DNA of 64,000 bases, from contig NZ_AUIX01000024.1 of NCBI RefSeq assembly GCF_000423925.1, forward strand, positions 36,113 to 100,112. Reading direction: 5' to 3'. Both the position numbers and the translations under genes were made by a program. Below the pieces are notes generated by a model that was given only the letters and a program-made list of their open reading frames with translations, had not been told where the DNA came from and did no database searches. This DNA is from Butyrivibrio sp. VCD2006. Lineage in GTDB: Bacteria > Bacillota > Clostridia > Lachnospirales > Lachnospiraceae. Below are positions 1 to 9,406 of this stretch, one piece after another. Every line of letters begins with the position of its first letter. Within the stretch, counting starts at the first letter, position 1.

Positions 1-990
1 ATAAGCCATCTCCAGGCAAAACATGATCATAATCGCATGCTTTACCTTGCCTCCCCTGCGGGCGCCATAGTTGTAGCTTATGACAGGTGATGCGCCTTCG
101 GATATCGCGAGGATAGGCGTCTCCATCATCTGCCTTGCGCTGTTGACGATGGTCATAATCGAGATGTAGATGTCACCGCCCACATCAGCAAGCACATTGT
201 TGCAGGCAATCTGAACCGCTGCATTGGTAAACTGCATCATAAAAGCTGCAGTTCCAAGGCCGATGATATTCTTTGCCCTGTCTTTGCAATTTCTGATCTC
301 TTTTCCCCTGAGCAGATGAACCTTATAAGCTACCTTTTTTCCAAATAAAAACCTAAGAACATAAAGCGCGGAAAGTGCCTGTGAAAGAACAGTTGCTATC
401 GCAGCACCCTCAATGCCCATGCCCAGCGCGAAGATAAAAATCGGATCAAGTATGATGTTGGACACGGCACCCACAATAATGGTGGTCATCCCAACAACAG
501 CAAAGCCCTGAGCGGTGATGAAGGGGTTCATACCGGTAGCTATCATGGAAAAGATAGTACCAATGAGGTATATCCTAAGATACGGCAGCGCGTAGACCAT
601 AGCTGCCTCCGATGCGCCAAATGCACTCAGAATGGGCTTTCCGAAGATCTCTCCGAAAATCGTGAGAGCTACAGCAGTCACAATGAGCAGGAAAAATGCG
701 GTATTCTGGATGCCCTTCGCTTCGTCATAGTTCTTCTGCCCTCTCGCAATTGAGAAAAGCGGCGCACCACCGCTTCCGTACATGTTCGTGAAAGCTGTTA
801 TGAGAATTATTACCGGAAAACACAGGCCAACTGCACCAAGTGCGACTGTGCCCACAAGCGGTATTCTTGCTATGTAGATTCTGTCGACGATGTTATACAA
901 GAGATTAAGTATCTGTGCCACCAGCATAGGAATGGCCGTCGCCAGGATTATATTTACTGTTCTGCCTTTTTCAAAATCAATTCTTTTCAT
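1..990 (-). CDS. MATE family multidrug/sodium efflux transporter, 3' end cut by window edge
   Basis: Reading the minus strand from an ATG at 990 gives an uninterrupted polytopic membrane protein of 330 residues running off the left edge. The start MKRIDFEKGRTV and the early segment with PMLVAQILNLLYNIVDRIYI are typical of MATE exporters, which use a Na+ or H+ gradient to expel cationic drugs or metabolites. Repeated hydrophobic segments, a YGSGGAPLFSIARG stretch after the second helix and the internally repeated NP(F/I) motif after helices support the family. A GGGAG ribosome site lies about 11 bases before the ATG. Family members are about 440-460 residues, so roughly the last quarter lies outside the window. 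Substrate cannot be told. Confidence 0.9.
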   Translation of the reverse strand, partial: MKRIDFEKGRTVNIILATAIPMLVAQILNLLYNIVDRIYIARIPLVGTVALGAVGLCFPVIILITAFTNMYGSGGAPLFSIARGQKNYDEAKGIQNTAFFLLIVTAVALTIFGEIFGKPILSAFGASEAAMVYALPYLRIYLIGTIFSMIATGMNPFITAQGFAVVGMTTIIVGAVSNIILDPIFIFALGMGIEGAAIATVLSQALSALYVLRFLFGKKVAYKVHLLRGKEIRNCKDRAKNIIGLGTAAFMMQFTNAAVQIACNNVLADVGGDIYISIMTIVNSARQMMETPILAISEGASPVISYNYGARRGGKVKHAIMIMFCLEMAY

Positions 991-1164
991 ACAATTACAC
1001 TCCCGAAGATGTATTATAGCAGAATCCATCTGAAAAGTTCTGCCTTTGGCATGGCGGATTTTTGACTTTTTAGGTCCTGTTTTTGATGTTGTTACATATA
1101 GCTCTTATAATTCTGAGGTGATTATCCGATATATAAAACAGCTATGGATGGCGCTTTAATGTCT

Positions 1165-1280
1165 AGGGACGACATTGGGGCGCCTTATCTTTGTCCCTGA
1201 AAGGAGGAAGCATGTTATAGAGGCAGTAAGCCACTCGGTCCAATGGGGAGTGGCGTGCACCGGATTGACCGAAGGTGCAC
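1165..1280 (+). promoter_or_regulatory. Structured 5' leader of the downstream hypothetical gene
   Basis: Three consecutive stem-loops fill the space before the gene at 1294: AGGGAC/GTCCCT (1165-1170 with 1193-1198), GCCACTC/GAGTGGC (1230-1236 with 1248-1254) and GTGCACC/GGTGCAC (1255-1261 with 1274-1280). The last two stack directly on each other. The remainder of the 991-1293 gap is AT-rich, with a TATAAT at 1106-1111 at best a weak promoter. I do not recognise a known riboswitch class; it could be an unnamed cis-regulatory RNA or an mRNA-stabilising leader. Confidence 0.4.
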
Positions 1281-1293
1281 AGAAAGGATACAT

Positions 1294-2397
1294 ATGGACA
1301 ATACAGGTAATATTGGCAGTTTTCGCAGTGTTTATATGGCCTATGGCGCTTTTAAGGTAGAGAACACCGGGAATCAAACCGGATCTCAGATGAAAACCGA
1401 GGACGCTAAGGTGCCATCCTTCTTAACAGCACTGGGCATTGCGACAGGAAAAACTGCAGATTTGAATGCTTCGAAAGAAAATACGGCAGTGATGAAAAAT
1501 GTCCTCGACGGGGATGTTTCAAAGCCACCGAGTTCATTCGAAGATTCAGATGATTTGAAGACCGTTCTTGATGGTGATGTGTCAAGACCGCGAATGAAAC
1601 CGGAAAACTCCTACGGAGATGGTGCTTTCCTCTCCTACACCAGAATCATCACAGCAAAGCTACCGGATGATATCGCTTCTAACATGAAGACAGGCGCAGA
1701 TGGCTCAGCCTTTGATTACAGCAGCGATGGCCAGGAGCTCAAAATCACTATCAAGGTATCGGGAGATTCAAGGATTTACACAGCATCCGGTACGGATAAG
1801 GAAGGAAATGCCTTTTCAAAGGAAATCGATCCCTACAGCGTAGATCCTACGGACACAGATTATGCCGGGTTCGCTACCCTCTGCGCATATATCCGAGACA
1901 CCGAGGGGATGGCTGACAATGCAATGCAGGCTGTAAGAGATGCAGCACCTTCTGACATCACCGAAAACGGCAATTATGTGCTAAAAGTCGGCTATGTTTC
2001 CATGAATACCGGCAATCTCTCAGGCGCGAAGAAGTTATTTGAGCAGATGCAGACCTTCTTCGAAAAGCTGATGAATATCTCCGCTGACAATAATGTCAAT
2101 GGACTGTCAGAGCAAAATGTCACAACCGTTAGAAGTGATGACAATGATGGCAGTGCCGATAGATTGGTAAAAGTTTCAACTTCTGCTTCCAAAGGCTCCT
2201 ATAATAGGATTGTCGAAGAGCTTCAGGAAATGATCCAGCTAATGATCCAAAGCATGTTAAATGAGATCATCGGAGTAGATGACATCGGTGACACAACTGC
2301 CAAGAGCGATGAAAAGGCTGAAAATATAACCGAGAGCACTCCTAACAGCGATGCCGTGAAGGATAGTCTGAATCTTGAGAATGCTACAGAATTGTAG
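1294..2397 (+). CDS. Hypothetical protein with internal VLDGDVS repeat
   Basis: A 367-residue soluble protein without signal peptide or membrane segment; I do not recognise a family with certainty. I chose the ATG at 1294 because AGAAAGGA sits five bases before it; the longer frame from 1243 overlaps the hairpins of the leader. Around residues 65-105 a short motif is duplicated (VLDGDVSKPP and VLDGDVSRPR). The middle (about residues 105-260) is a regular alpha/beta-like region containing KEIDPYSVDPTDTDYAGFA, a pattern I associate with uncharacterised Lachnospiraceae proteins; the C-terminal third is rich in charged residues and Asn/Ser and is probably flexible. It stands alone between the divergent MATE gene and a strong terminator. 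Function unknown. Confidence 0.7.
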   Translation: MDNTGNIGSFRSVYMAYGAFKVENTGNQTGSQMKTEDAKVPSFLTALGIATGKTADLNASKENTAVMKNVLDGDVSKPPSSFEDSDDLKTVLDGDVSRPRMKPENSYGDGAFLSYTRIITAKLPDDIASNMKTGADGSAFDYSSDGQELKITIKVSGDSRIYTASGTDKEGNAFSKEIDPYSVDPTDTDYAGFATLCAYIRDTEGMADNAMQAVRDAAPSDITENGNYVLKVGYVSMNTGNLSGAKKLFEQMQTFFEKLMNISADNNVNGLSEQNVTTVRSDDNDGSADRLVKVSTSASKGSYNRIVEELQEMIQLMIQSMLNEIIGVDDIGDTTAKSDEKAENITESTPNSDAVKDSLNLENATEL

Positions 2398-2417
2398 AAT
2401 TTTTCTTGTTTTACGCG

Positions 2418-2468
2418 AAATGTGGGTTACAGGTTTTAAGCATGTAACCCACATTTCATGTTTTTTCT
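2418..2468 (+). terminator. Intrinsic terminator
   Basis: A 13-bp perfect stem (AAATGTGGGTTAC with GTAACCCACATTT, 2418-2430 and 2444-2456) followed by a T run at 2461-2466, twenty bases after the stop of the gene at 1294-2397. It probably also limits read-through from the convergent lipoprotein gene. Confidence 0.85.
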
Positions 2469-2498
2469 TATTAGATTATTGACCGGACTGGATATAAA

Positions 2499-4304
2499 TT
2501 AGTTGAACCCGGTCCATATGTAGTTCTTACCCTCAAGTCCGTATAACAGGTACTCTTTCAGGCAATCATTCTCTATATCACTCTCTCTGAAATTATCCGG
2601 AAGCTTGGAAACAATGGCTTTATCAATCTTGGAAATATCCGTACCGGGAGTGTATAGTCTGAATTTAGTGCAATTATCATCGAATCCCCATACATCAACA
2701 TAGTTTGTCACTGAGGCGGAACCCTTTATATATTCTGCAGTCTCACTGGTTCCAACCTCATATTTAAGTGAGTAATCGGAAAGCTCGAGATCATAGGTTG
2801 TATCATCTATCTTTTCAGATACAGTAAAGGCTCCCGTGAATTCATTCTTATTGGTAACACTGCTTCCATCCGCTTCGTTATAATTCCAGTCACTGTAGTC
2901 ACCTTCTATGGTTCCGTCAGCATTTATCCGCAAATATGCGGTATTGCCATCTGTGTCATGTGTAAGAAATGCTATCGGGAAATATTCCTTGATCTTCAGT
3001 ATATTATTATCATTATAGGTAGGAATATCTGCAGCAAAATCATATTCTAACGGCTTAAAATCAGCATCTGCTCCGTTTTTGACCTCTTCGGTCAAGCCCT
3101 CCTTTGCCTCTTTATCCGCGACTTTTGAATCCATTTCTTTAAGAGAATAGAGTGGTGCTCCTGTGGATTCAAAAAACTTTCTATATGGATTGCCCTCCTC
3201 ATATATACTGTCGTCATCTGCCAATGGTGCGTAAAAATAACCGCGATAGCCATGCTCATAGTCAGGATCCGGATCAGGCTCCACTTTTGCATAGGTATAT
3301 ATGTCATCAAAGTAGCTTTCCGGCGTATTGAAGAAATCGAAGCTAAAGAAAACATACTCATCATCAGTCAGTATCTCGTTTGGAACTGAATAAACTTCAC
3401 CATTTACTGCAATGACACTGCCAATATTACCGGCCATTATCCCTGATGTTGAATAATCCGAATAGATAAAATGCAATTTTCCCGCTGAATCAATGAAACT
3501 CTTATCAAAAATGTGCTCAGTTGCCCCGGCTGACCCATCTGAGAAAATATATCCATATTCGTTGAAATACAAGCGGCTTCTGCCCCAGGCAATGTTTGAA
3601 TATACAGTCTCTAAAATGCCGTCAACTGCCTTTATGACAATATATTCCTGCCAGCTATCACCACTGTCAGTAGTGTTAAAACGAAGCAGTAGCTCGGGAT
3701 CACCATCATTTCCGCAGTCAATATAGGCATAATCTATACCTTCAAAGCGTAACCTTGAAGAAGGATTATCTGCTGTAAAGTAATCGATTATCGACTTCGA
3801 AAGCGCCTCAAGCGTCACATCCATATTTTTGAGACTATCAAGGTTCCAGTACTCTCCAAAATCATTTTCAGTATTGATCAGTACGGTCGCTTCATTTTTC
3901 AGGAAAAGCTCGTATAATTCCATGGACTTTTCGCCGGAAGCAGATGATCCCTGGGATTTGGAAGTGTCATCAGACGCGATGACTTCATCAGTCAACGCAC
4001 CATCTTCTCCGTTCGCCTGCTCTTCTATTGACTCGTCTGTGCTATTTTCCTCTTTTGAAGAGTCAATATCATTTTGAGCTGAATCCGTTTCAGACTGACC
4101 TGATGTGTTATCCTCTGCGTCTGCATTTTCACCTGCCACAGCCTGATTCTCGGCTGAGGCTTCAGCCCCCTCCGTGGCAGACGTATTTGCTCCGGAGCAT
4201 CCCATAATGCCTGCGAGGCACAAAATAAGCGCACCTTCGCAGGTTTTAAGCCCTATCTGGCTGATGGAATCGCGTGTTATCTTTTCAAAATCCACTTTCT
4301 TCAT
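2499..4304 (-). CDS. Putative lipoprotein with acidic linker, unknown function
   Basis: A 601-residue exported protein. The N-terminal hydrophobic segment ends in LAGIMGCSG, which fits a lipobox with Cys at about residue 36, so it is probably anchored to the outer face of the membrane. Residues 40-125 are a low-complexity Asp/Glu/Ser/Thr/Asn linker. The rest (130-601) is rich in aromatic residues and acidic patches, with no motif I can name. The ATG at 4304 is preferred to the GTG one codon earlier; AGGGGA lies upstream inside the end of the previous gene. It starts six bases after the stop of the transglutaminase-like gene, so the two are translationally coupled and likely act together at the cell surface. 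Confidence 0.7.
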   Translation of the reverse strand: MKKVDFEKITRDSISQIGLKTCEGALILCLAGIMGCSGANTSATEGAEASAENQAVAGENADAEDNTSGQSETDSAQNDIDSSKEENSTDESIEEQANGEDGALTDEVIASDDTSKSQGSSASGEKSMELYELFLKNEATVLINTENDFGEYWNLDSLKNMDVTLEALSKSIIDYFTADNPSSRLRFEGIDYAYIDCGNDGDPELLLRFNTTDSGDSWQEYIVIKAVDGILETVYSNIAWGRSRLYFNEYGYIFSDGSAGATEHIFDKSFIDSAGKLHFIYSDYSTSGIMAGNIGSVIAVNGEVYSVPNEILTDDEYVFFSFDFFNTPESYFDDIYTYAKVEPDPDPDYEHGYRGYFYAPLADDDSIYEEGNPYRKFFESTGAPLYSLKEMDSKVADKEAKEGLTEEVKNGADADFKPLEYDFAADIPTYNDNNILKIKEYFPIAFLTHDTDGNTAYLRINADGTIEGDYSDWNYNEADGSSVTNKNEFTGAFTVSEKIDDTTYDLELSDYSLKYEVGTSETAEYIKGSASVTNYVDVWGFDDNCTKFRLYTPGTDISKIDKAIVSKLPDNFRESDIENDCLKEYLLYGLEGKNYIWTGFN

Positions 4305-4310
4305 CACAAA

Positions 4311-6845
4311 TTATCCCCTCACATATTTGAATGATGCATTTTTAGCGCCTGCATTCACAAGCTTTTTACTTATTTTGTCAAAAATGGTTTTGTTTTTACA
4401 ATTAATAGTTATTTTGGCGCCTTCCTTAATTCCCTTAAAGCTCTTTTTTCCGATGGTTTTAAGATTATTGGCATCGATCACGATTTTCTTAAGCTTCTTA
4501 CATCCTTTGAAGGCCTTTTTCTTAATGGAAGTAACCTTGTAGGTGCTGCCGCCTACTGAGACCTCTGCTTTAATTCTAACAGACTTGATCTTTTTGTTTG
4601 TAACTCTTGTTACAGCTGCTGTTCCGGACTTTGTATCAATCTCGTAATTTACACCGTTTGAAGAGAGTTCCCTGGAAACCGGACTACTTACAGGAATTGT
4701 GTCTGTAGTAGCCGGAACATTTGCACTGCTGTCCGGCGTGGTTGATGCATTATCGTTGCCGGCAGGGGTAGACGGTTCATTGCCATTGTCTCCGGGTGTG
4801 GATGGAACATCATCATTGCCACCGGGTGTTGTCGGTTCACCATCACCACCACCAGGTGTTGTCGGTTCATCATCATTATCACCAGGAGTGGTAGGTTCAC
4901 CATCATCTCCACCAGGTGTAGTCGGCTCATCATCATTATCCCCCGGATTTTCAGGTTCAGGCTCCGGTGCCGGTTCCGGATCGGGCTCAGGCTCCGGCGT
5001 AGGTTCAGGAGCAGGTTCCGGTGCCGGTTCCGGATCGGGCTCGGGTTCGGGCTCTGGTTCAGGCTCCGGCGAAGGTTCCGGCGTAGGTTCCGGCTCAGGC
5101 TCGGGTTCTACCTCCTCGATTATCTGCCAGTGCGCATACAGAGTGTGGTTTTCATGTATTGTGCATGTTGTATTGGATGTAATTTTGCTTCCACCGTCTG
5201 CGTCAGTGTACCATCCAAGGAAATCATACCCTTCTCTTGTTACATTCGATGGCAGAGTGCCATAGTTCCCGCGATAAAGGACATCTTTATCATCTGCCGT
5301 TCCGACTCCTCCATTAAGATCAAAGGAAACCTTATGATAAACCTTGGGGACATTTATTGTGCAGGAAGCCTCACTTTGCCCATCTTCACTCTTGATACTT
5401 ATATTTGCGCTGCCATACCATTTGACTTTATAGGAAATATTCCCATCTGCGGTAACTGAAGCAGATACGACATTTTTATTGTCTACAGAACAGCTGATAT
5501 TCTTGTTTGAAGCATTATCAGGTGTTACCTTGCAAGTAATAATGCCTCTATCTCCGATTGTGGCAGTTATATTTGCCGGAGAAACCTGAATGTCTGTTGT
5601 AGGAATATTCTCGGCACTATTCAATATCGCTTTCACATTTTCATAGCTATACTTTGTTCCTGTAGCTATCGGACTGTTTGCACTAAAGCCATCCCTTATA
5701 TGCTTATTACTTCCGCGGGCAGTTTTGCCACCGATTTTGAATTCATAGGAGTAATTTGCCAGTTTTTCGGTTGTAAGATGGTAATAATTATGCCTCAAGG
5801 CCTCTACAAGTCCATCCGGCAGGCTCTCCGTGCTATTATAGTCATCCCAGGTAGTATCTACTTCGTACCAGTCTCCGCCCTGTTTGACGATATTCCATGC
5901 ATGGCCACCGCCATCATCAACATGTCCCGAAATAACCATGGAACTTAAGCCTTCTTTAGCAAGGAGGTACTCAAATGCCATAGAATAACCATCACAGACC
6001 GACAATCCAAGCACCAGCGCACCATATGCTGTATGCCCCACATGATAAGAAGAATTAAGATTAGCGCAGGTCTTATCATATTGATTTATCTGAATGAGTT
6101 TATCATGAATTGCAAGCTCTTTTCCCAGGTTTCCGCTAGCACCGGCAATTGTAGGATCACTTAGTATCTCAGCACGTTTTTGCTTCAGCTCATCATTCAT
6201 CTGTGAAAAACGTTCCTGATCGTATCCACTTACCTTGGATTGCATTGTAAGATACGTGCTATACCTGACCTCATTGGTTTCGCTATACCTGCTTTCTCTG
6301 CTTGAGAAAGTAAAACCGCAAAGAGTAAGCTGAGTGCGGTCGGGATAATCATATCGCGCCGCTTCATAGGCATCCTCAAACTGGTCAAACTCGTATGTAA
6401 ACCGGCTCTCCTCGTCTTCAACGATCGGAACTGCCGCAGCCAAAAAAGCCGAAGCACTGTTCTCACCATATGGCAGTACATTGTCACTGGCCTTAACCAT
6501 TGCGCGATATATCTTTTTGCTGGTTTCATCACCAAGCGACTGATAATGCGGTCCTGTTTTTACATCAGTATTAGATGCATTACGTACTCTTGGAACAATT
6601 GCATCATCGCATACGATGACTTCATTATGCATCTCCGGCATCGGTACTGCCGGAAGATCATCTGCAGGATAATAGACTGCGATATTTTCAGCGGCCTTTA
6701 CAGTTATCGCGCCATTTCCTGAAAAAGTCCCTACAAGCACACAAAAAGAGAGTGCCACAGACCTGATTGATAATCTTAAGGCGCGGCATTCTCTCTTTAA
6801 AAATTTCCTATTGTTCCTCTCTGATTTTACAAAAACTTTTTTCAT
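4311..6845 (-). CDS. Secreted transglutaminase-like protein with InlB repeat, P/E-rich linker and basic C-terminal domain
   Basis: An 844-residue exported protein. An N-terminal membrane/signal segment (about 25-50) is followed by a transglutaminase-like core whose triad is visible: C284 in SVCDGYS, H315 in GGGHAWNIV and D330 in YEVDTTWDD. Such domains act as cysteine proteases or crosslinkers. Then come a BIG_2/Ig-like domain (about 420-490), an InlB/Flg_new repeat (about 495-565, with SFDLNGG and GWYTDADGG), a Pro-Glu repeat (570-640), TPGG/TPGD repeats (640-710) and a Lys-rich C-terminal domain (740-844) with [11 protein letters not shown] resembling BspA-type repeats. The DNA repeats in the linker are prone to length variation. 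GGGGAAA lies before the ATG. It heads an operon with the lipoprotein at 2499-4304. Confidence 0.85.
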   Translation of the reverse strand: MKKVFVKSERNNRKFLKRECRALRLSIRSVALSFCVLVGTFSGNGAITVKAAENIAVYYPADDLPAVPMPEMHNEVIVCDDAIVPRVRNASNTDVKTGPHYQSLGDETSKKIYRAMVKASDNVLPYGENSASAFLAAAVPIVEDEESRFTYEFDQFEDAYEAARYDYPDRTQLTLCGFTFSSRESRYSETNEVRYSTYLTMQSKVSGYDQERFSQMNDELKQKRAEILSDPTIAGASGNLGKELAIHDKLIQINQYDKTCANLNSSYHVGHTAYGALVLGLSVCDGYSMAFEYLLAKEGLSSMVISGHVDDGGGHAWNIVKQGGDWYEVDTTWDDYNSTESLPDGLVEALRHNYYHLTTEKLANYSYEFKIGGKTARGSNKHIRDGFSANSPIATGTKYSYENVKAILNSAENIPTTDIQVSPANITATIGDRGIITCKVTPDNASNKNISCSVDNKNVVSASVTADGNISYKVKWYGSANISIKSEDGQSEASCTINVPKVYHKVSFDLNGGVGTADDKDVLYRGNYGTLPSNVTREGYDFLGWYTDADGGSKITSNTTCTIHENHTLYAHWQIIEEVEPEPEPEPTPEPSPEPEPEPEPEPDPEPAPEPAPEPTPEPEPDPEPAPEPEPENPGDNDDEPTTPGGDDGEPTTPGDNDDEPTTPGGGDGEPTTPGGNDDVPSTPGDNGNEPSTPAGNDNASTTPDSSANVPATTDTIPVSSPVSRELSSNGVNYEIDTKSGTAAVTRVTNKKIKSVRIKAEVSVGGSTYKVTSIKKKAFKGCKKLKKIVIDANNLKTIGKKSFKGIKEGAKITINCKNKTIFDKISKKLVNAGAKNASFKYVRG

Positions 6846-6897
6846 TAGATAATTTCCCCATTTTATTTTTTCCCCTCTATTTTAGAACTAACTTGAA

Positions 6898-9255
6898 CTA
6901 ATTCAGCAGATTCTCAAACGCTGCCTCCGGCATGGGCTTGTAGAAATAGAAGCCCTGAATATAGTCAATGTCGGCATTTTGCAAGAATTTTAGCTGCTTT
7001 TCATTTTCAACGCCCTCAGCTGTCACCTTGGCCCCCAGAGCATGTGCAAGCTTGATCGTCGAGATAATGATTGATTCTGACTTTTTATTGATTCCAATTT
7101 TCTTGATATAACCTATATCCAGCTTGATTATGTCAAAATCAAAGGTTTCCAGCATTGACAGTGAACTCATGCCGCTGCCGTAATCATCAAGAAGAATCTG
7201 GATGCCGTGTTTTTTCATCTTATACAGATAATCAAGGGCTTTGGACTCTAAGTCAGTGTAGGCAGATTCCGTGATTTCAAATCTGATCATCGCAGGATCG
7301 ATCTTTTTCCCCTTAATTGAATCAAAAATGCTCTCGATAAACGCGTAGTCATAGAAATCCACACGAGAAAGGTTTATCGCACATGGCACGATCTTTTTAC
7401 CCTCAACGACGCGTCTCTCTATAAAATCAGTTCCGCGATCAAGCATAAATTTATCAAGAAGGAACGTCTTTCCCTCAGACTCAATTATAGGAATAAAGTC
7501 AGCAGGCGAAACCATTCCAAGGTCTCTGTGACGCCATCTTATGAGCATCTCGGCACTTACGATCTCACCGGTCTTGGCATTGACGATAGGCTGATAATAA
7601 GGCGCAAACTCATCATCTGCAAGAGCTCTCTCATAGTCAGATAAAAGATAGCGCTGCTTGACATACTTCTCCTTCATGGAATCATCATAATATCCAAAGA
7701 GAATGTTTCTGTTATTGTCCTTGATGTTCTTTTCAGCAAGCTTAGCGCCTGCCAGCATCTGTGAAATATCGATGCTGGGATTTGTTATCGGGTATATTCC
7801 GCAGTGAATCTCATAACTGTATTTTATTGACTCGGTCTTGAAAACCTGACGGCTCATGGATTTTATATTTTTATCCGTAAGGTTTTCATCAGCAGTTATC
7901 AGGACAAAATGGTCATTCTCGAGTCTCCCCATGATCACGGGACGGAGGTGTTTCCTTAAGGCATCTCTTGTCTGGAAAATTACAAGGTCACCTCTCGGAT
8001 TGCCAAACAGCTCATTTACGGCTTTTAACCCCTTAACATTGGCATAGACAAGGGAATAATGCTCATCCGGAGATAGCTCGGAAAGGAAAACTCTTGCTCT
8101 GTCCAAAAAGCCTGTCCTTGCGTATTCGTCTGTCATCCAGTCGTGATCCAGAATCGCTGTGATATCTATGACAATGATCATCAGCCAGTCCGGATATCCC
8201 GGAACTTCCTTGACTCTGATATTTTTCGCACGGCGGCCATCCTTCGTATCTACATGAATGGTTCTGACAAAATCTCCTCTGTCAGCCATTTCTTTCTCTA
8301 TGAACGGCAGCTGCATCTCTTCCGTAAAAATATCGCGCTCTTTTTCTACGATTCTTTTTGCAATTTTTGTGCGAATATCTTTAAAATTGAGGCGGCTACG
8401 CTCGAAAAGGTCATTCAGGCTGTCCCGCAAAAAATATACTTCGCAGCGCTCATCATGCTTTTCCACGGTAAAGACCATGTCATAGCCTTCAGAGATAAGT
8501 GTCCTGATAACAGGCTGCTCAATGTAGCTCATGTACGGAACAATATTACCCTGTTTGAGAGGACTTATCACGCCGTCTTCAATCAGCTCACCTTCACCCT
8601 TAAAGGTAGTCATTCCATTTTTAACCTTGAAATAGCTACCGTCGGAAATGAGATAAAACCTGCATTCGAAGCTATCTGGTATAACAATATCATCAATAAA
8701 TCTAAGACCGTCCAGAGTCAACTGACGCATATAATCTCTGTGTGGAATTATCTGGATATTTGTAAGATCAAGACCGTCAGTGAACTTGACATAGTTTGGA
8801 TCCGTGGCTTCGCCGGGAAGCTCAGGCATGTGATAAACGTAAAAAGCCGCATTAACTGAGCCGGCACTTAGGCCGATAACAATACCATTATAGCCTGAGA
8901 GTGCTCTCTTCAGATTAACGCGCTTCATAAAAGCAAGCTGCGTGGGTGCATGTCCACCTGCAAGATAGATTACATCGGACCATTCGACCAGTTCAGATGT
9001 AAATTTTTTTCCATCCAGTATCTTAACGTCTTTTACCTCAAGGCCAGCGAACTCAAAGGCGTCCAAAACCTGTTTCAGCTGATGCTCATTATCTTTTGTC
9101 GCATCCGGATCGCATGGCACATAAAGAAGATTGGCTGATTCAGGCCATTCACCGGCAAGATCCTCAAAAAAGCCAAAACATTCGATAGGCTCTGCTTTTT
9201 CATAAGCATCAGGCTCCTGATATGGTATGAAACTGCTGGTTAAGAAAAGAACCAT
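6898..9255 (-). CDS. Peptidase S51-like / PAS-like / degenerate GGDEF / EAL fusion protein
   Basis: A 785-residue cytosolic protein with an unusual domain order. Residues 1-215 resemble peptidase S51 (dipeptidase E/cyanophycinase-like): the nucleophile elbow IGLSAGS has Ser130, and IIPHRDY has His172. Residues 300-370 are PAS-like. Residues 385-520 are a GGDEF domain in which the signature is ENDHF (446-450), so cyclase activity is unlikely. Residues 545-785 are an EAL domain keeping the catalytic set: E569 (EML), N628, E660, D690-D691, K711, E747 and Q767. It is therefore probably an active c-di-GMP phosphodiesterase controlled by the N-terminal parts. AGGAAG precedes the ATG at 9255. It is monocistronic: terminator-like DNA lies upstream and the next gene has its own start. 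Confidence 0.85.
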   Translation of the reverse strand: MVLFLTSSFIPYQEPDAYEKAEPIECFGFFEDLAGEWPESANLLYVPCDPDATKDNEHQLKQVLDAFEFAGLEVKDVKILDGKKFTSELVEWSDVIYLAGGHAPTQLAFMKRVNLKRALSGYNGIVIGLSAGSVNAAFYVYHMPELPGEATDPNYVKFTDGLDLTNIQIIPHRDYMRQLTLDGLRFIDDIVIPDSFECRFYLISDGSYFKVKNGMTTFKGEGELIEDGVISPLKQGNIVPYMSYIEQPVIRTLISEGYDMVFTVEKHDERCEVYFLRDSLNDLFERSRLNFKDIRTKIAKRIVEKERDIFTEEMQLPFIEKEMADRGDFVRTIHVDTKDGRRAKNIRVKEVPGYPDWLMIIVIDITAILDHDWMTDEYARTGFLDRARVFLSELSPDEHYSLVYANVKGLKAVNELFGNPRGDLVIFQTRDALRKHLRPVIMGRLENDHFVLITADENLTDKNIKSMSRQVFKTESIKYSYEIHCGIYPITNPSIDISQMLAGAKLAEKNIKDNNRNILFGYYDDSMKEKYVKQRYLLSDYERALADDEFAPYYQPIVNAKTGEIVSAEMLIRWRHRDLGMVSPADFIPIIESEGKTFLLDKFMLDRGTDFIERRVVEGKKIVPCAINLSRVDFYDYAFIESIFDSIKGKKIDPAMIRFEITESAYTDLESKALDYLYKMKKHGIQILLDDYGSGMSSLSMLETFDFDIIKLDIGYIKKIGINKKSESIIISTIKLAHALGAKVTAEGVENEKQLKFLQNADIDYIQGFYFYKPMPEAAFENLLN

Positions 9256-9347
9256 AAGCTATCTTCCTCTGGAGTGTTGCGTTCAAAATCGTCAGTCAGT
9301 TACGGAATTGCCCAATATAAAAAGTAAAACTCTTTTTATTATAACAT

Positions 9348-9375
9348 AAAAAGGAAGCCAGTATCACTGACTTCC
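9348..9375 (-). terminator. Intrinsic terminator of the paralogous secreted-protein genes
   Basis: On the minus strand GGAAGTCAGT pairs with ACTGGCTTCC around a GAT loop, followed by a T run (complement of 9348-9352). It lies 32 bases after the stop of the gene ending at 9407. A minus-strand TATAAT at 9338-9343 next to it may be the -10 box for the S51/EAL gene. Confidence 0.75.
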
Positions 9376-9406
9376 TTATATATTTCAATATTGTAACCTA
9401 TAGAAT

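Noticed and set aside
1108..1132. Sigma-28-type flagellar promoter (TAAT ... CCGATAT)
   Set aside because: The spacing is about two bases short and the -35 half is imperfect; not strong enough to list.
4699..5265. Plus-strand frame of 188 codons with Gly-Ser repeats
   Set aside because: It is antisense to the Pro-Glu/TPGG repeat of the transglutaminase-like gene; repetitive DNA keeps opposite frames open. No ribosome site.
8143..8859. Plus-strand frame of 238 codons
   Set aside because: Antisense to the S51/EAL gene, whose domains are clear; composition is not that of a known protein.
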